Below are positions 9,312-18,287 of a stretch of 64,000 nt of DNA, in pieces. Made by a program: the position numbers and the translations under genes. Where the stretch lies: the NCBI GenBank assembly GCA_903924985.1, contig CAIYDT010000171.1, positions 1 to 64,000 of the forward strand, written 5' to 3'. A model generated the notes under the pieces. The model saw only the letters and a list, made by a program, of their open reading frames with translations. It was not told the origin of the DNA and searched no databases. The first letter of the stretch is position 1, and the number at the start of each line of letters is the position of its first letter. Origin of the DNA: an uncultured Acetobacteraceae bacterium (GTDB taxonomy: Bacteria > Pseudomonadota > Alphaproteobacteria > Acetobacterales > Acetobacteraceae).

Positions 9312-11012
9312 ATGAGTGGACGACATGCGCTGGTGATTGGCGCGAGCGCCTATCCCGGCAAGGAACTGGACAACGCGGTCGCCGATGCGAACCGTGTGGC
9401 GGACGTGCTACGCGCGCGGGGCTTCTGCGTTTCGGTTGTCCTCAATCCTGACCTGGCGGCAATCGATAACGCCCTCGCGGCATTCAAGCCGGCGGCGCGA
9501 ACCGCGGAATTGGCGCTGATCTACCTCGCCGGGCATGCCGTCGAACGCCATGGCAGCGGCTACTTCCTCCCGGTCGACTTCAGCTTCCCGCCGACCGCTG
9601 CGGGCCTGCGCTACACCGCCGCAGCCCTGAACGCCTTCGTCGAGGCCACCGGCGGCGCCGTGTCCCGCATCGTCGTGCTCGACGCCTGCCGGAACTGGCC
9701 GCACGATCCGGACGAGGCTAGGCGCACGTCGAACGATCTCGAAGAGCTCGTCGCGGACGAACGGGACTGGCCGAACCTTCTGCTTGCTTATGCGACGAGC
9801 GCCACAACCGCTGCCGGCGACGGTGCTAAGGGCGCGGGCAGCGCGTTCTCCAACTCTCTCTGCCGCCATCTTCTCGATCACAGCCTCACGGTGGACGAGT
9901 GCTTCCGCCGCGTGTCGCAGGACGTTGTCGCTCAACGCAGCGAGCAGCAGCCCTGGACCTATTCCAGCCTTGCCAGCACGCTGTCCTTCACAGACCTGCC
10001 GCGCTTCGCGGCAATCCAGCGTCATGCCGTGCCGAACCCCGAGCATCTCGGGGTCGGTGCGTGGACGACGACCGACGCCCGGCGTCGTTCCGTAATCATC
10101 GGAGTTGGCGATGCGATGGCGTGGAGCGTGGGTGTCGGCGGCTTCAAGCAGGTCCGTTACCCCGGTGAGGACCGCCTCATGGGCGCCGCCGATTGCGGCA
10201 AGCTACTACTCCTCGCAGGCTCTGACGGAGCGCTGTATGTCGCGGGCGCCTGCCGCGAACCCGTGCTCGACCTAAGCGTGCCGCACTCCTTCGGATTGCA
10301 AGCGTCGCCGGCCGCGAACGGCTTCATCCACTATGGCGCCGGCACCGTCAGCTGCCTGAAGGTCGACGCCAAAAAGATCGAGGAAGTCGCGCGCCACGAC
10401 GTGGGCTTCGACGTCTACTGCTGCACCTACATGCCCGAAGGTCTCATCTGGGTCGCTGGTGGCCAGGGCAGGATCTGCGAGATTGATCCACAAGACCCCG
10501 ACGCGCCGTGCCGCGAGATCGCCAATGTCAGGCGCCACGTCAACGCAATGGCGGTCGCCCCGGCCGGCGATCGGGTCTTCGTCGTCGGCCAGTCCGGCCT
10601 CTCTGTGGAGCTGAACCGGTCGGGGCAAGAGATTGCGGAACTCCTTTTGGACCGCACGTTCATGACTGCGGCAGGAATCCGCGCACAGCTAGTTAACGTT
10701 GCGGACGACGAGCTTATCCGCCAGTTCATCTTTGAGCGGTCGAAGGTCTCGAAGCGCATGCACCAGGAGCTGGCCGAACAGCTGGGAGTTCCAGATTACT
10801 ATGCCTGCGCCCTCGCCCCGACCCTGCCAATCCTTGCAGTCGCGACGCAAGAAAGCAGCGTGGTTCTCCTCGACACGCGCGACCGCCAGGTGATCCAGGA
10901 ACTCGACGTCGGCTCCGGCAATTCGGCAATCGTGTCGGGTGTGCACTTCCTCTCCGATCACGAACTCGCCGTGGTCGGCGGACGCGGCGACGTTACCTTC
11001 TTCGCAGCCTGA
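9312..11012 (+). CDS. Caspase-like (peptidase C14) protein with propeller-like C-terminus
   Basis: 566 residues. Residues 1-250 are a caspase/metacaspase fold: HALVIGASAY start, catalytic His in YLAGHAVERHG (about residue 75) and catalytic Cys in VVLDACRN (about residue 126). Residues 255-566 contain repeated short hydrophobic strands with Gly/Asp turns (ADCGKLLLLAGSDGALYVAG, AVAPAGDRVFVVGQSG, AVVGGRGDVTFFA), suggesting a WD40-like beta-propeller. No signal peptide or membrane segment is seen, so it is probably cytoplasmic. The ATG at 9312 has AGGGGAG about 11 bases upstream. A weak promoter-like TTGACA lies at 9136-9141. The gene is on the plus strand inside the otherwise minus-strand baseplate cluster, between gp45 and gp44 homologues, so it can be expressed independently of late genes. 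A cargo role such as infection sensing is inferred. No gasdermin-like partner is adjacent. Confidence 0.85.
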   Translation: MSGRHALVIGASAYPGKELDNAVADANRVADVLRARGFCVSVVLNPDLAAIDNALAAFKPAARTAELALIYLAGHAVERHGSGYFLPVDFSFPPTAAGLRYTAAALNAFVEATGGAVSRIVVLDACRNWPHDPDEARRTSNDLEELVADERDWPNLLLAYATSATTAAGDGAKGAGSAFSNSLCRHLLDHSLTVDECFRRVSQDVVAQRSEQQPWTYSSLASTLSFTDLPRFAAIQRHAVPNPEHLGVGAWTTTDARRRSVIIGVGDAMAWSVGVGGFKQVRYPGEDRLMGAADCGKLLLLAGSDGALYVAGACREPVLDLSVPHSFGLQASPAANGFIHYGAGTVSCLKVDAKKIEEVARHDVGFDVYCCTYMPEGLIWVAGGQGRICEIDPQDPDAPCREIANVRRHVNAMAVAPAGDRVFVVGQSGLSVELNRSGQEIAELLLDRTFMTAAGIRAQLVNVADDELIRQFIFERSKVSKRMHQELAEQLGVPDYYACALAPTLPILAVATQESSVVLLDTRDRQVIQELDVGSGNSAIVSGVHFLSDHELAVVGGRGDVTFFAA

Positions 11013-11402
11013 CCAAGCCACGCCGGATCCGGACCGTTCCGAATGTGGTCCTACTCGAATTCGGGTGATTTTGGCGATCATCTGTCCCGAGAACAGCCGC
11101 CGGAGTTGAGACGCTGAAGGACCGCGTCCTCCGCCCGAGAGCTGATAGGTCGGAAAGTGTCCAAGCCTGTAAACCTTCCGGTCACACGGGTATGCTCCCG
11201 GGTTGAAGGTATGCCAGCTTACTATATCCATGGCTCGGTCGTTGAGCGGCAAAGACGCGGCGCGAAACCGTCGGAAGAGCACACCTACGAACGTCCGCTC
11301 TTGGAACTGCCGGGAACGGTCGCTGGCGTCGCGGTTGGGTCGAATGCAGCCCGGCCGCCAAGCTGTCAAACCCTCCGTGTAGCTGTATGAGGTTCCGGAC
11401 AG
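11013..11402. other. 390-base stretch without a supported gene behind the caspase gene
   Basis: A plus-strand frame at 11157-11390 has a GTG start, no clear ribosome site and no recognisable motif. The stretch contains GGGTGATTTT at 11063-11072, which also occurs at 9217-9226 on the other side of the caspase gene; the bases that follow are partly similar. It may mark the boundaries of the inserted cargo. No strong terminator hairpin is seen. Confidence 0.4.
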
Positions 11403-12587
11403 CTATGGAGAATTGGCCGTCGTCGGCGGTGCCGGCGACTGCGACACCTGTGGGGAACGCATTACCTCCGCGTCGAACAGGTTAAGCGGGTTGGGGTCGG
11501 GCTGGAACGCTTCGGGCGGCATCAGTATCAGGTCCGCATGCGTCCCCGACATGTCCTTACGATAGGTTACCGAACCGATGATCCATTGCGCTCCGGTGAT
11601 GTCGGCGGCCGGCGCGTCGATCGGCGCCAACATGTTCGGCGTCCAGAGCGTGCCCGCGATGTCCCGCCAGGAGTCGCATGTCAGCGACGCCGCCTGACTG
11701 CGCCCATAGCGCCGGGCAAACTCCCAGTTCGCGCGTTGCGTGGCGATGGCATCGTTCGCCACCGCCTGCTGCGCCGCGTTCGGCGACGGCGCGGTCTGTT
11801 CGGAGACGATGATTTTCAGGCGGTATTCGCCAAGCGTCGTGTCCTGTTTGCTGGCCCGCCGGTTGGTCAGGCTGCCGAGGTCCGCGAGCTGGTCGACGCC
11901 ATACCAGACGATCAGATAATCCGAGTGCCGCTGATCGACGGACCGCTCCGCGTTGATCGATTCGATATTTCCAGGCAACGAAAAACCGGAGGCATGCACC
12001 TTGGTCCCAACCCGATCCAACACCAACGCGCCGTTCTGATCCTCGTAGACGAGGAGGCCCGCGTACCGCGCCATGCTCTCGATGATCTGATACGGCGTCT
12101 CGCCGAGCATGACCTGGAAGGCCGGGATCGCCGGGCCGAGATCGGACACCGCCGACCGCGCCGTGACGCCATAGGCTCTGGTCAGGATTTGCGCGACGCC
12201 GAGCGTATTGGTGCCATTGATCATCCCGCCTTTCAGCGCGGGATCGTTGACAAGATCGGCCGAGCAATCGACCAGGTTGCGCGTGATCCCGCGCCCGGAC
12301 AGCGTGACCTGGTGGTTGCGCGCATCGATCGGGATCGCGCGCCGGTCGATCCAGCCGGTGATGACCAGATCGGACCCGATATAGATGTTGCACGACTGGC
12401 CCGGCCGCGTGGCCGCGAGCGCATCGCCTTGAAGAAACTGCGCGCTCGCCGTCACCGCCCAGTTGTTGGGCATGGATTCACAGGATTTGGCGATGTTGAC
12501 GGTCTGCCAGCCGGAAAGCTGATGCGTCCCGACGACGATCGTGACCTCATCGGGGCTGGACGCCAGAAAATTGCCCGTCCCGGCCAT
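11403..12587 (-). CDS. Mu gp44-like baseplate hub / tail protein D
   Basis: 394 residues beginning MAGTGNF. Family traits are an early SGWQTVNIAKSCESMPNNW segment (first hub domain), ITGWIDRRAIPIDARNH and the TPYQIIESMARYAGLLVYED segment characteristic of gp44/GPD hubs, which form the centre of the baseplate where the spike attaches. The open frame reaches 12623, but the ATG at 12585-12587 overlaps the stop of the preceding gene (TGATG). The gp45-like partner lies across the caspase insertion. Confidence 0.88.
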   Translation of the reverse strand: MAGTGNFLASSPDEVTIVVGTHQLSGWQTVNIAKSCESMPNNWAVTASAQFLQGDALAATRPGQSCNIYIGSDLVITGWIDRRAIPIDARNHQVTLSGRGITRNLVDCSADLVNDPALKGGMINGTNTLGVAQILTRAYGVTARSAVSDLGPAIPAFQVMLGETPYQIIESMARYAGLLVYEDQNGALVLDRVGTKVHASGFSLPGNIESINAERSVDQRHSDYLIVWYGVDQLADLGSLTNRRASKQDTTLGEYRLKIIVSEQTAPSPNAAQQAVANDAIATQRANWEFARRYGRSQAASLTCDSWRDIAGTLWTPNMLAPIDAPAADITGAQWIIGSVTYRKDMSGTHADLILMPPEAFQPDPNPLNLFDAEVMRSPQVSQSPAPPTTANSP

Positions 12588-15500
12588 CAGGTCACCGTGA
12601 TCGCGGCGGAAACCAGGGCGCAACTGCCGTCGCTGTCATACGCCCAGAAGTAATATGTGCCAGCAGTGGCGGGCACCGCGTAGTACCCAGCCCAATTGTA
12701 GGTGGTCCCGTAATACGACTGGCTCACACCCTGTGCGGCGGTTGGAACAATCGTGTTCGACGTTGTCGCCGCGAAATAGACCCCGCTGGACGGGTTCGGT
12801 GAGATCACCGCGTTCATCCCGGCGTTCGAGACGCCATTGATGTTCCCCGAACCATGGGTAAACGTCGACCCGGGCGCGCCGCTGATGCCCCACGCGACTG
12901 TGCGGGAATACGTGCTCTTCGTCGTGCTGGCGGACCAGGCGGATGGTGACTCAGCCGAGGCGTTGGTTGCCTGCACCTGGACGTTGTAGGAGGTGCCCGC
13001 CGTCAACCCGGTCAGGGTCCCCGATGTGCCGGACCCGGACGGCCCGGCGGTCCACGATCCCGCGCCAACGGCCTGATACTGCACGTTGTAGCCCGTCGCC
13101 GCCGCGTGCGTGCTTTCCGTCGCCGGCGCCGTCCAGGTCACCGCCAGCTTCGTCGTGGTGCCGTCGTTGACCGGCACGACTGTTGGCGCCGATGGCGCGT
13201 TTGGCGGCGCCACCCCCGTTGTGATCGTCGATCCCGTCGCGACCGTCCCTCCGGTTCCGCCGACGTTGCTCGCCACGATCTGGAAATAATACGCTGTCGA
13301 GAAGGCCAGCCCGGTCACGACAGCCGTCGTGCCCGAGGTCCAGGCGCCGCCCGCCGCCGTCCAGGTCGTGCCGTTTGTGCTGTAGCTGACCGCATAGGAC
13401 GTGGCCGCGTCGTGCGTGCCGTCCGTCGCCGGAGCGGTCCAGGACAGGTTGACGGCTGAATAAGCCGGTGATCCCGCCGAGGCCGTCAAACTCGTCGCCG
13501 CGTTCGGCGCCGCCGCCGCGGTCGCCGCGCTCACGCTCGACGATGTCGCCGAGCCACCGCTGTTGATCGCGATGACCTGGAAGCTATAGGCCGTCGCGTG
13601 CGCCAACCCGGTGACATTGACCGACGTGCCCGTGATTGGCGAGCCGAAGTTGGCCCAGGTCCCGCCCGACGCCAACTCGTATTGCGGCTGATAGGTCGCC
13701 GCCGCGCCATGCGTCCCGTCCACCGCCGAAGCGGTCCAGGACAGCGTCACGACGCTGTAGGCGGGCGAGCCGGCGGAAGCCGCGAGACCGGTTGGCGCGT
13801 TCGGCGCCGGCGACGTGGTGCTCAGTCCAACCGTCGCGGACGCCGCGGCACCGCTCGCGTTGATCGCGAGAACCTGGAAGGTGAAGATGGTTCCCGGCGT
13901 CAGCCCCGTGATCGTTGCCGAGGTCCCGGGGATCGGCGATCCAAAGTTCGTCCATGCCCCGCCATAGGGCAGATATTGCGGTTGATAAGACGCCGCCGCG
14001 GCATGATACGTGTCCACGGCCGAGGCGGTCCACGACAGCAGCGCCACGCTGGACGAGGGCGACCCCGCCGACACCGCGACGCCGGTCGCCGTGTTCGGCG
14101 GATTGACCATGGTCGTGCCCGTGGCCAGGGCCGAGGGCGGACTCTGGCCATCCACGTTCACCGCGATCACCTGGAAATCGTATGCCGTAGAGGCCGTCAG
14201 ACCGCTCACCAGCCCCGATGTGGAAGACCCGGAGACCGTCGCGCCGGTTGTCCAGGCTCCAAGGCCGGTCGGGCTGACCTGGACGATATAGCTGGAAGGC
14301 GTTCCGCCGGTCGCGGGCGCGCTCCAGGACAGGTCGATGGTGCTGTTCGTGGCGGTCAGGATGTCGAGGCCGGTCGGCCCGGCGGGGGGTGGCAGATGGT
14401 AAACGCCGCCTGGCTGTGCGGGCGCGATCAGCGGGCGGGTTGGCCCGTCCTGGGTTAACGAAGGGAGCGTCATGGTGACGTTCGGCCCCATGCCCGAGTT
14501 CAACGCCTGAAACGACACCGGAATGAACGCCGGATGCACCGCGCCGGATTCGGCGATGATCTCGTCCGACCGGCTCGCGTCGGTGTACAGCATCTGCGCC
14601 ACCGCCAGCGCGGGGAGCGCCAGCGCCAGGTTCACCGTAACCACGCTTGGCAGATTGGCCCCGCGCACCGTCAGATCGCGCACCACGGCCGAGCGCAGGG
14701 CTTTCAGCGCGCCATAGCTGGCATCCGCTCCCGCGTCGCCCGCGATCGTGATCTCGGCATCGAGCGCCGCCGCCAGGGATTCCCGCAGCCCCGCCGCGTC
14801 CTGATAGCTGCGCGGTTGATAGGATGCCGAGGCCCGCGCCAGACTGATCAGCGTCGCCCTCCGGCACGCCGCCGCCATGGCGTTCCGAATGGTCGCCATC
14901 GCCGCTCCGACGCCGACCGAGCCGCCGGCACTGTCGGCATAGTTGAACCCGGCCAGACCGAGCAGCACGCGCACCTGGTTGGCCGGGTCCGTGATCCCCG
15001 CGCGCATCGCTTCGACCAGCGCCGCCAGCGCGTCCATCATCTCGGTGCTGGCGGAATATGCTTCGGCCGCCGCGCTTGCGCCGGACGCCGCCATCGCCAG
15101 CGCGGAACGCTGATTGGCGAGCTGCGCCTGCAAGCTGGCGACGGTCGTGCCATCCGGCAGCAGCGTGGACGCGGAGCCTGCGCCATACCGGCCATAGGAC
15201 GTGTTGGAATCGGGCGGCGGCAGCGCCGCGGCCATCCCGACGATCGCCGTGGGGTTGGCCCCGCCGGTCGTCGCCTGCGCCGCGAAAGCGCCCACCACGT
15301 TCGCGCCCTCGCCGGTCACCGCGGGTCCAACCGCAGCGGCGGGGATCGCCGTGCGTGCCAGATCGTTGTTCGTGGCTGTCAACGCGCTGTCCGCCGCCGC
15401 CAGCACCGAAACCACGGTCGCGATGATGGCCAGCGGAAACAGGCTGTCGCCCGCCTCGACGAACTCGAACGCGACCTCGATCACGCGCATCTTGTCGCGA

Positions 15501-15856
15501 TGCACGGCGGTCGAGGACGAAACGAGTCCGACCTGGAGCGCGCCGATCGTCGGGTGGATCAGTAGACCCGGCCCCTCGGTTTCGATCGCCACGTCCAGCA
15601 GGTTCTGCATGACCGGGGCGAGGTCGCCGATCAGGTAGCCAGAGAACGAATAGGTCCGCAGCGCGCGGCCCATATCCTCGGGCCAGCCGCCATCCACATA
15701 GGGATACTCGTGGATGGCCCAGCGGCGTCCCTTCTTCACCTGGGCCGAGACGACCTTGAACGGCACACCGCGGAACGACGCGGTCTGCAATAGGCCCATG
15801 AAGCCGGAAATGCTGGTCGGCGGCGCGAAGCCGGTGACGTTGGTGAAGCCGCTCAA
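12587..15856 (-). CDS. DNA-circularisation N protein fused to five fibronectin-III domains
   Basis: 1089 residues. Residues 22-150 are a DNA_circ_N domain (TASFRGVPFKVVSAQV, RWAIHEYPY), the Mu gp43 family, a structural tail component next to the tape measure. After an Ala-rich helical middle part come five fibronectin type III repeats (about 491-583, 586-685, 687-788, 784-885, 885-980), each with an LSW-A and TAYDFQV-type core, and a C-terminal module (about 983-1089) ending SAAITVT. Mu gp43 homologues are about half this size. The start is a TTG at 15854-15856; an ATG at 15799 is an alternative, and neither has a strong ribosome site. The C-terminal module resembles that of the fibre at 22569-24461. 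Surface display on the virion is inferred. Confidence 0.85.
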   Translation of the reverse strand: MSGFTNVTGFAPPTSISGFMGLLQTASFRGVPFKVVSAQVKKGRRWAIHEYPYVDGGWPEDMGRALRTYSFSGYLIGDLAPVMQNLLDVAIETEGPGLLIHPTIGALQVGLVSSSTAVHRDKMRVIEVAFEFVEAGDSLFPLAIIATVVSVLAAADSALTATNNDLARTAIPAAAVGPAVTGEGANVVGAFAAQATTGGANPTAIVGMAAALPPPDSNTSYGRYGAGSASTLLPDGTTVASLQAQLANQRSALAMAASGASAAAEAYSASTEMMDALAALVEAMRAGITDPANQVRVLLGLAGFNYADSAGGSVGVGAAMATIRNAMAAACRRATLISLARASASYQPRSYQDAAGLRESLAAALDAEITIAGDAGADASYGALKALRSAVVRDLTVRGANLPSVVTVNLALALPALAVAQMLYTDASRSDEIIAESGAVHPAFIPVSFQALNSGMGPNVTMTLPSLTQDGPTRPLIAPAQPGGVYHLPPPAGPTGLDILTATNSTIDLSWSAPATGGTPSSYIVQVSPTGLGAWTTGATVSGSSTSGLVSGLTASTAYDFQVIAVNVDGQSPPSALATGTTMVNPPNTATGVAVSAGSPSSSVALLSWTASAVDTYHAAAASYQPQYLPYGGAWTNFGSPIPGTSATITGLTPGTIFTFQVLAINASGAAASATVGLSTTSPAPNAPTGLAASAGSPAYSVVTLSWTASAVDGTHGAAATYQPQYELASGGTWANFGSPITGTSVNVTGLAHATAYSFQVIAINSGGSATSSSVSAATAAAAPNAATSLTASAGSPAYSAVNLSWTAPATDGTHDAATSYAVSYSTNGTTWTAAGGAWTSGTTAVVTGLAFSTAYYFQIVASNVGGTGGTVATGSTITTGVAPPNAPSAPTVVPVNDGTTTKLAVTWTAPATESTHAAATGYNVQYQAVGAGSWTAGPSGSGTSGTLTGLTAGTSYNVQVQATNASAESPSAWSASTTKSTYSRTVAWGISGAPGSTFTHGSGNINGVSNAGMNAVISPNPSSGVYFAATTSNTIVPTAAQGVSQSYYGTTYNWAGYYAVPATAGTYYFWAYDSDGSCALVSAAITVT

Positions 15857-15896
15857 GTTCGACCCGCTTTCGACCCGTTTTCGACCCGGTTCCGGG

Positions 15897-17702
15897 TCAA
15901 TGCGCCAGCGGCATGCTGGTCTGAATGTTCGGCGGCGAGACCACCGCCACGCCGGTACCGACGGCGGTCGCGTTCGTCCCTGGCGGCGCGTTATGCAGAT
16001 GCACGTCCACCCGGACGGTGCCGTTTCCGGCGGTCGCGGGCGTCATGCCGTTGTCGCCCGCGGCCATCGCGGCCAGCCGCGAAGCGATGCCCCAGCGCCG
16101 CGATTCCTCGTCGGCGGTGTCCTTCGGCCGCTCGAAGAAGGTTGAGACCGCCGCCGCCTTCTCGCCGGGCGAATCACCGGCCTTGCGGATGTTGCTCCAC
16201 GCCCGGCCCTCGGACCCGCGCAGCTCATACATCGTGTAATCGAGCTGCTCATCGAGCGTGCCTTGCTCCGGCGCGTGCCCATAGCGGTTGACGTAATTGG
16301 TGTAGCGCCGGCCGCCGTCCTCTGAATCGCGCCACATGAACAGGCCGTGCGCCGCGCCGTTGTCGCCCGGCTGCGAGTGCGGATCGGCCCGGCTCTCCTG
16401 CACCGCGTTGCCCGCGAAACCCCAGGCCGTATTGCTGTCCATGCCGCGCGCCACCAGGCCGTCATGGACCAATTTCGCCCGCGCGACCGTCGGCGCATCC
16501 AGCGCGTTGCCCGCCGACGTGTTGGCGCGCGGCCCGGCCTGTGCCTTTCCTCCGGACGAACCGCCGCCCAACCACCACGGCATGGTCCGCATCCACCAGG
16601 AACCGATCGCCCCGTTCCGATCGAACAGGTTCGGATTGGTGACGGGATCGTAGGGAATCCGCGCCTCAGGATTCTGTGCCGTGTCGCCACTCAGCGCCAG
16701 CGGCGCGGCCAGGGCGGCAGCCGGCGAGGTCAGGCCGAGAGCGCGCAATATCCACGGCGCGACCCGCAGGCCCGTCAGCAAGCCCACGGCCGTAATGACC
16801 GCCGCTGCGTTCTCGGCATAGCTGTCCGCCAGCTTCTTGTTGTTCTCGATCCAGTGCGTTGTGGTGTCCAACACCTTCGTCGCAGTTCCGGACCAACTGG
16901 AAACGATGCGGTTGCCGACGCCTTCGATCGCCAGGCCCAGTTCGTTCCAGGATTTGTTCATTTTCGTGGCGTTCGCGGCCATCTCGGCCGTCATCACGCC
17001 GCCGGTCCGCTGCGCCGTCGCGAGGTACTCCTCCAGGCCCTTCCGGCCCTTCTGCAACAGCGGCAGGAGATCCTCGGAAATCCCGAGCTGCTGCAAAATG
17101 TGAATCTGGGCGTGCGGGTCTTTGTAGCGTGCCACCGCGTCGGCCACGTCGCCAAGCGCATCCGCGCCCGTGCGGGCCTCGCCAGCGACGCCCTGAAACC
17201 CGATATGCAGTTCATTCAGCAGCGGGACGATCGGCCCGCCTTTGTATTTCGCGGTCGCCAGCGTGTCCCCAAGCCCTTTCAGGCTCGCGTCCATCGCCTC
17301 GGCCGAGCCGCCCGCCAGCCGTGCGGCACCGCGCAGCGCGCTCAGCCGGGGAACGGGCGTGTTCAGCGCGTTGCCGGTGCGCGCGATCTGGTTGCCCGCC
17401 TCGGCCCATTTCCGGCTGAGTTCGACCATGCCGCCGAGGCTGACCGCCGACGTAAGCCCCGCCATCGGCCCGGCCAGCCGTTCGACCGACCGCGCCGCGC
17501 CGAGCGCCCGATCGCCAAGGGTCTGTATCCCCTCGGCCGCGCGATTGATCCCAGAGACCTCGCCGAATTTCGCGAGGCTCTTGTTGAACCGTTCTGCCGG
17601 AGCGGTCAGCCCGGCGATCCGCTTGTTGATCGCGTCGATGCCGGCGCTGGCATTGTCCTGGATGCCGAAGCCGATCGCGAAGCCGGACGATCTACCGGCC
17701 AT
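15897..17702 (-). CDS. Tail tape measure protein with C-terminal tail lysozyme domain
   Basis: 601 residues, short for a tape measure. The N-terminal 330 residues are helical with Ala/Gly repeats and a hydrophobic stretch (about 300-345, AAAVITAVGLLTGL and ALAAPLALSG). Residues about 420-560 match phage tail lysozyme domains: WGFAGNAVQESRADPHSQPG with the catalytic-type Glu, then GLFMWRDS. Such domains cleave peptidoglycan locally during DNA injection. It is the only peptidoglycan hydrolase recognised in the element. It lies between the tail-chaperone genes and the DNA-circularisation gene, as in Mu-like phages, and overlaps the frameshift extension at 17692-17702. Confidence 0.87.
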   Translation of the reverse strand: MAGRSSGFAIGFGIQDNASAGIDAINKRIAGLTAPAERFNKSLAKFGEVSGINRAAEGIQTLGDRALGAARSVERLAGPMAGLTSAVSLGGMVELSRKWAEAGNQIARTGNALNTPVPRLSALRGAARLAGGSAEAMDASLKGLGDTLATAKYKGGPIVPLLNELHIGFQGVAGEARTGADALGDVADAVARYKDPHAQIHILQQLGISEDLLPLLQKGRKGLEEYLATAQRTGGVMTAEMAANATKMNKSWNELGLAIEGVGNRIVSSWSGTATKVLDTTTHWIENNKKLADSYAENAAAVITAVGLLTGLRVAPWILRALGLTSPAAALAAPLALSGDTAQNPEARIPYDPVTNPNLFDRNGAIGSWWMRTMPWWLGGGSSGGKAQAGPRANTSAGNALDAPTVARAKLVHDGLVARGMDSNTAWGFAGNAVQESRADPHSQPGDNGAAHGLFMWRDSEDGGRRYTNYVNRYGHAPEQGTLDEQLDYTMYELRGSEGRAWSNIRKAGDSPGEKAAAVSTFFERPKDTADEESRRWGIASRLAAMAAGDNGMTPATAGNGTVRVDVHLHNAPPGTNATAVGTGVAVVSPPNIQTSMPLAH

Positions 17703-17849
17703 TTTCGTGTTCTTTCACCTTCGGGATAAGCCGCGCCCACCGGAACAGCTCCGGCAGTTTCAGGCGTAGTGCCCAGACCAGACCCTCGCCGTAGAACCGG
17801 CCGACCTTGGCGGCGGTGACCTCGATCGCGCCGGAACTGGCCAACGCGA
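17692..17849 (-). CDS. Tail-assembly chaperone extension reached by -1 frameshift
   Basis: The -1 frame relative to the gene at 17850-18287 stays open past that gene's stop and encodes a hydrophobic/helical tail (ALLIALASSGAIEVTAAK, then LVWALRLKLPELFRWARL). It has no start codon of its own in a sensible place and ends 11 bases inside the tape-measure gene. This is the arrangement of lambda G/GT and P2 E/E', where a minority of ribosomes shift to produce a long chaperone that contacts the tape measure. I could not find a canonical X-XXY-YYZ slippery heptamer in the overlap, so the slip site is unknown. Confidence 0.55.
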
Positions 17850-18287
17850 TCAGGAGGGCGGCGCCGTCCTCGCCGACAACTCGGCGGCGATCGCCAAAGC
17901 CTTGGCTTCCTCGGCCTTGGTGAAAGCCTCGGCTTCGGCCCGTGCCTTCAGTTCCGCCGCCATCGCTTCGCGGCGTTGACGCCGCCAGGTCTCCAAAGGG
18001 TCGGGGGCTGGCGCGCCGACGAACTCCTCCAGGTAATCGGAGACCTGCTGGTTGAACCAATGCGGTTGCTTTTTCAGAACGTCGTAGGGAACGTTCTCGG
18101 CCGACGCGCTCTCGACCATCCGCAGGGTCACGTCCAGTCCGGACGCGCCGGAAACGGATGTCGCCTTCAACACGTCCTCGGAGGTCGGCGCGCCGATGGT
18201 GAGTTTCGCGTAATGCACGCCATTGTGCATCATTGGCTTCGGCAGGGGCCATTCCTGCGGCTCGGGCACGGGGGTCCAGGGGATCAT
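17850..18287 (-). CDS. Mu-like tail assembly chaperone (gpE-type)
   Basis: 145 residues starting MIPWTPVPEPQEWPLPKP, with TIGAPTSEDVLKATSVSG near residue 30, a pattern of gpE-type tail assembly proteins. The Glu/Ala/Lys-rich C-terminus is helical. Its ATG at 18285-18287 overlaps the tail tube stop as ATGA. It is followed in the -1 frame by a second coding stretch that ends at the tape measure, consistent with programmed frameshifting. Function: chaperoning the tape measure before tube polymerisation. Confidence 0.75.
   Translation of the reverse strand: MIPWTPVPEPQEWPLPKPMMHNGVHYAKLTIGAPTSEDVLKATSVSGASGLDVTLRMVESASAENVPYDVLKKQPHWFNQQVSDYLEEFVGAPAPDPLETWRRQRREAMAAELKARAEAEAFTKAEEAKALAIAAELSARTAPPS

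Noticed and set aside
11157-11390. 77-codon ORF behind the caspase gene as a gasdermin-like partner
   Set aside because: Too short for a gasdermin, GTG start without ribosome site, no recognisable motif.
12600-14340. Apparent tandem DNA repeats that could be a CRISPR or satellite
   Set aside because: Periodicity equals about 100 codons and corresponds to fibronectin domains; spacers and fixed repeats are absent.
13584-14867. 427-codon minus-strand frame and matching plus-strand frames inside the fibronectin region
   Set aside because: Frames arise from the repetitive fibronectin codons; no start signal and Arg/Gly-rich nonsense composition.
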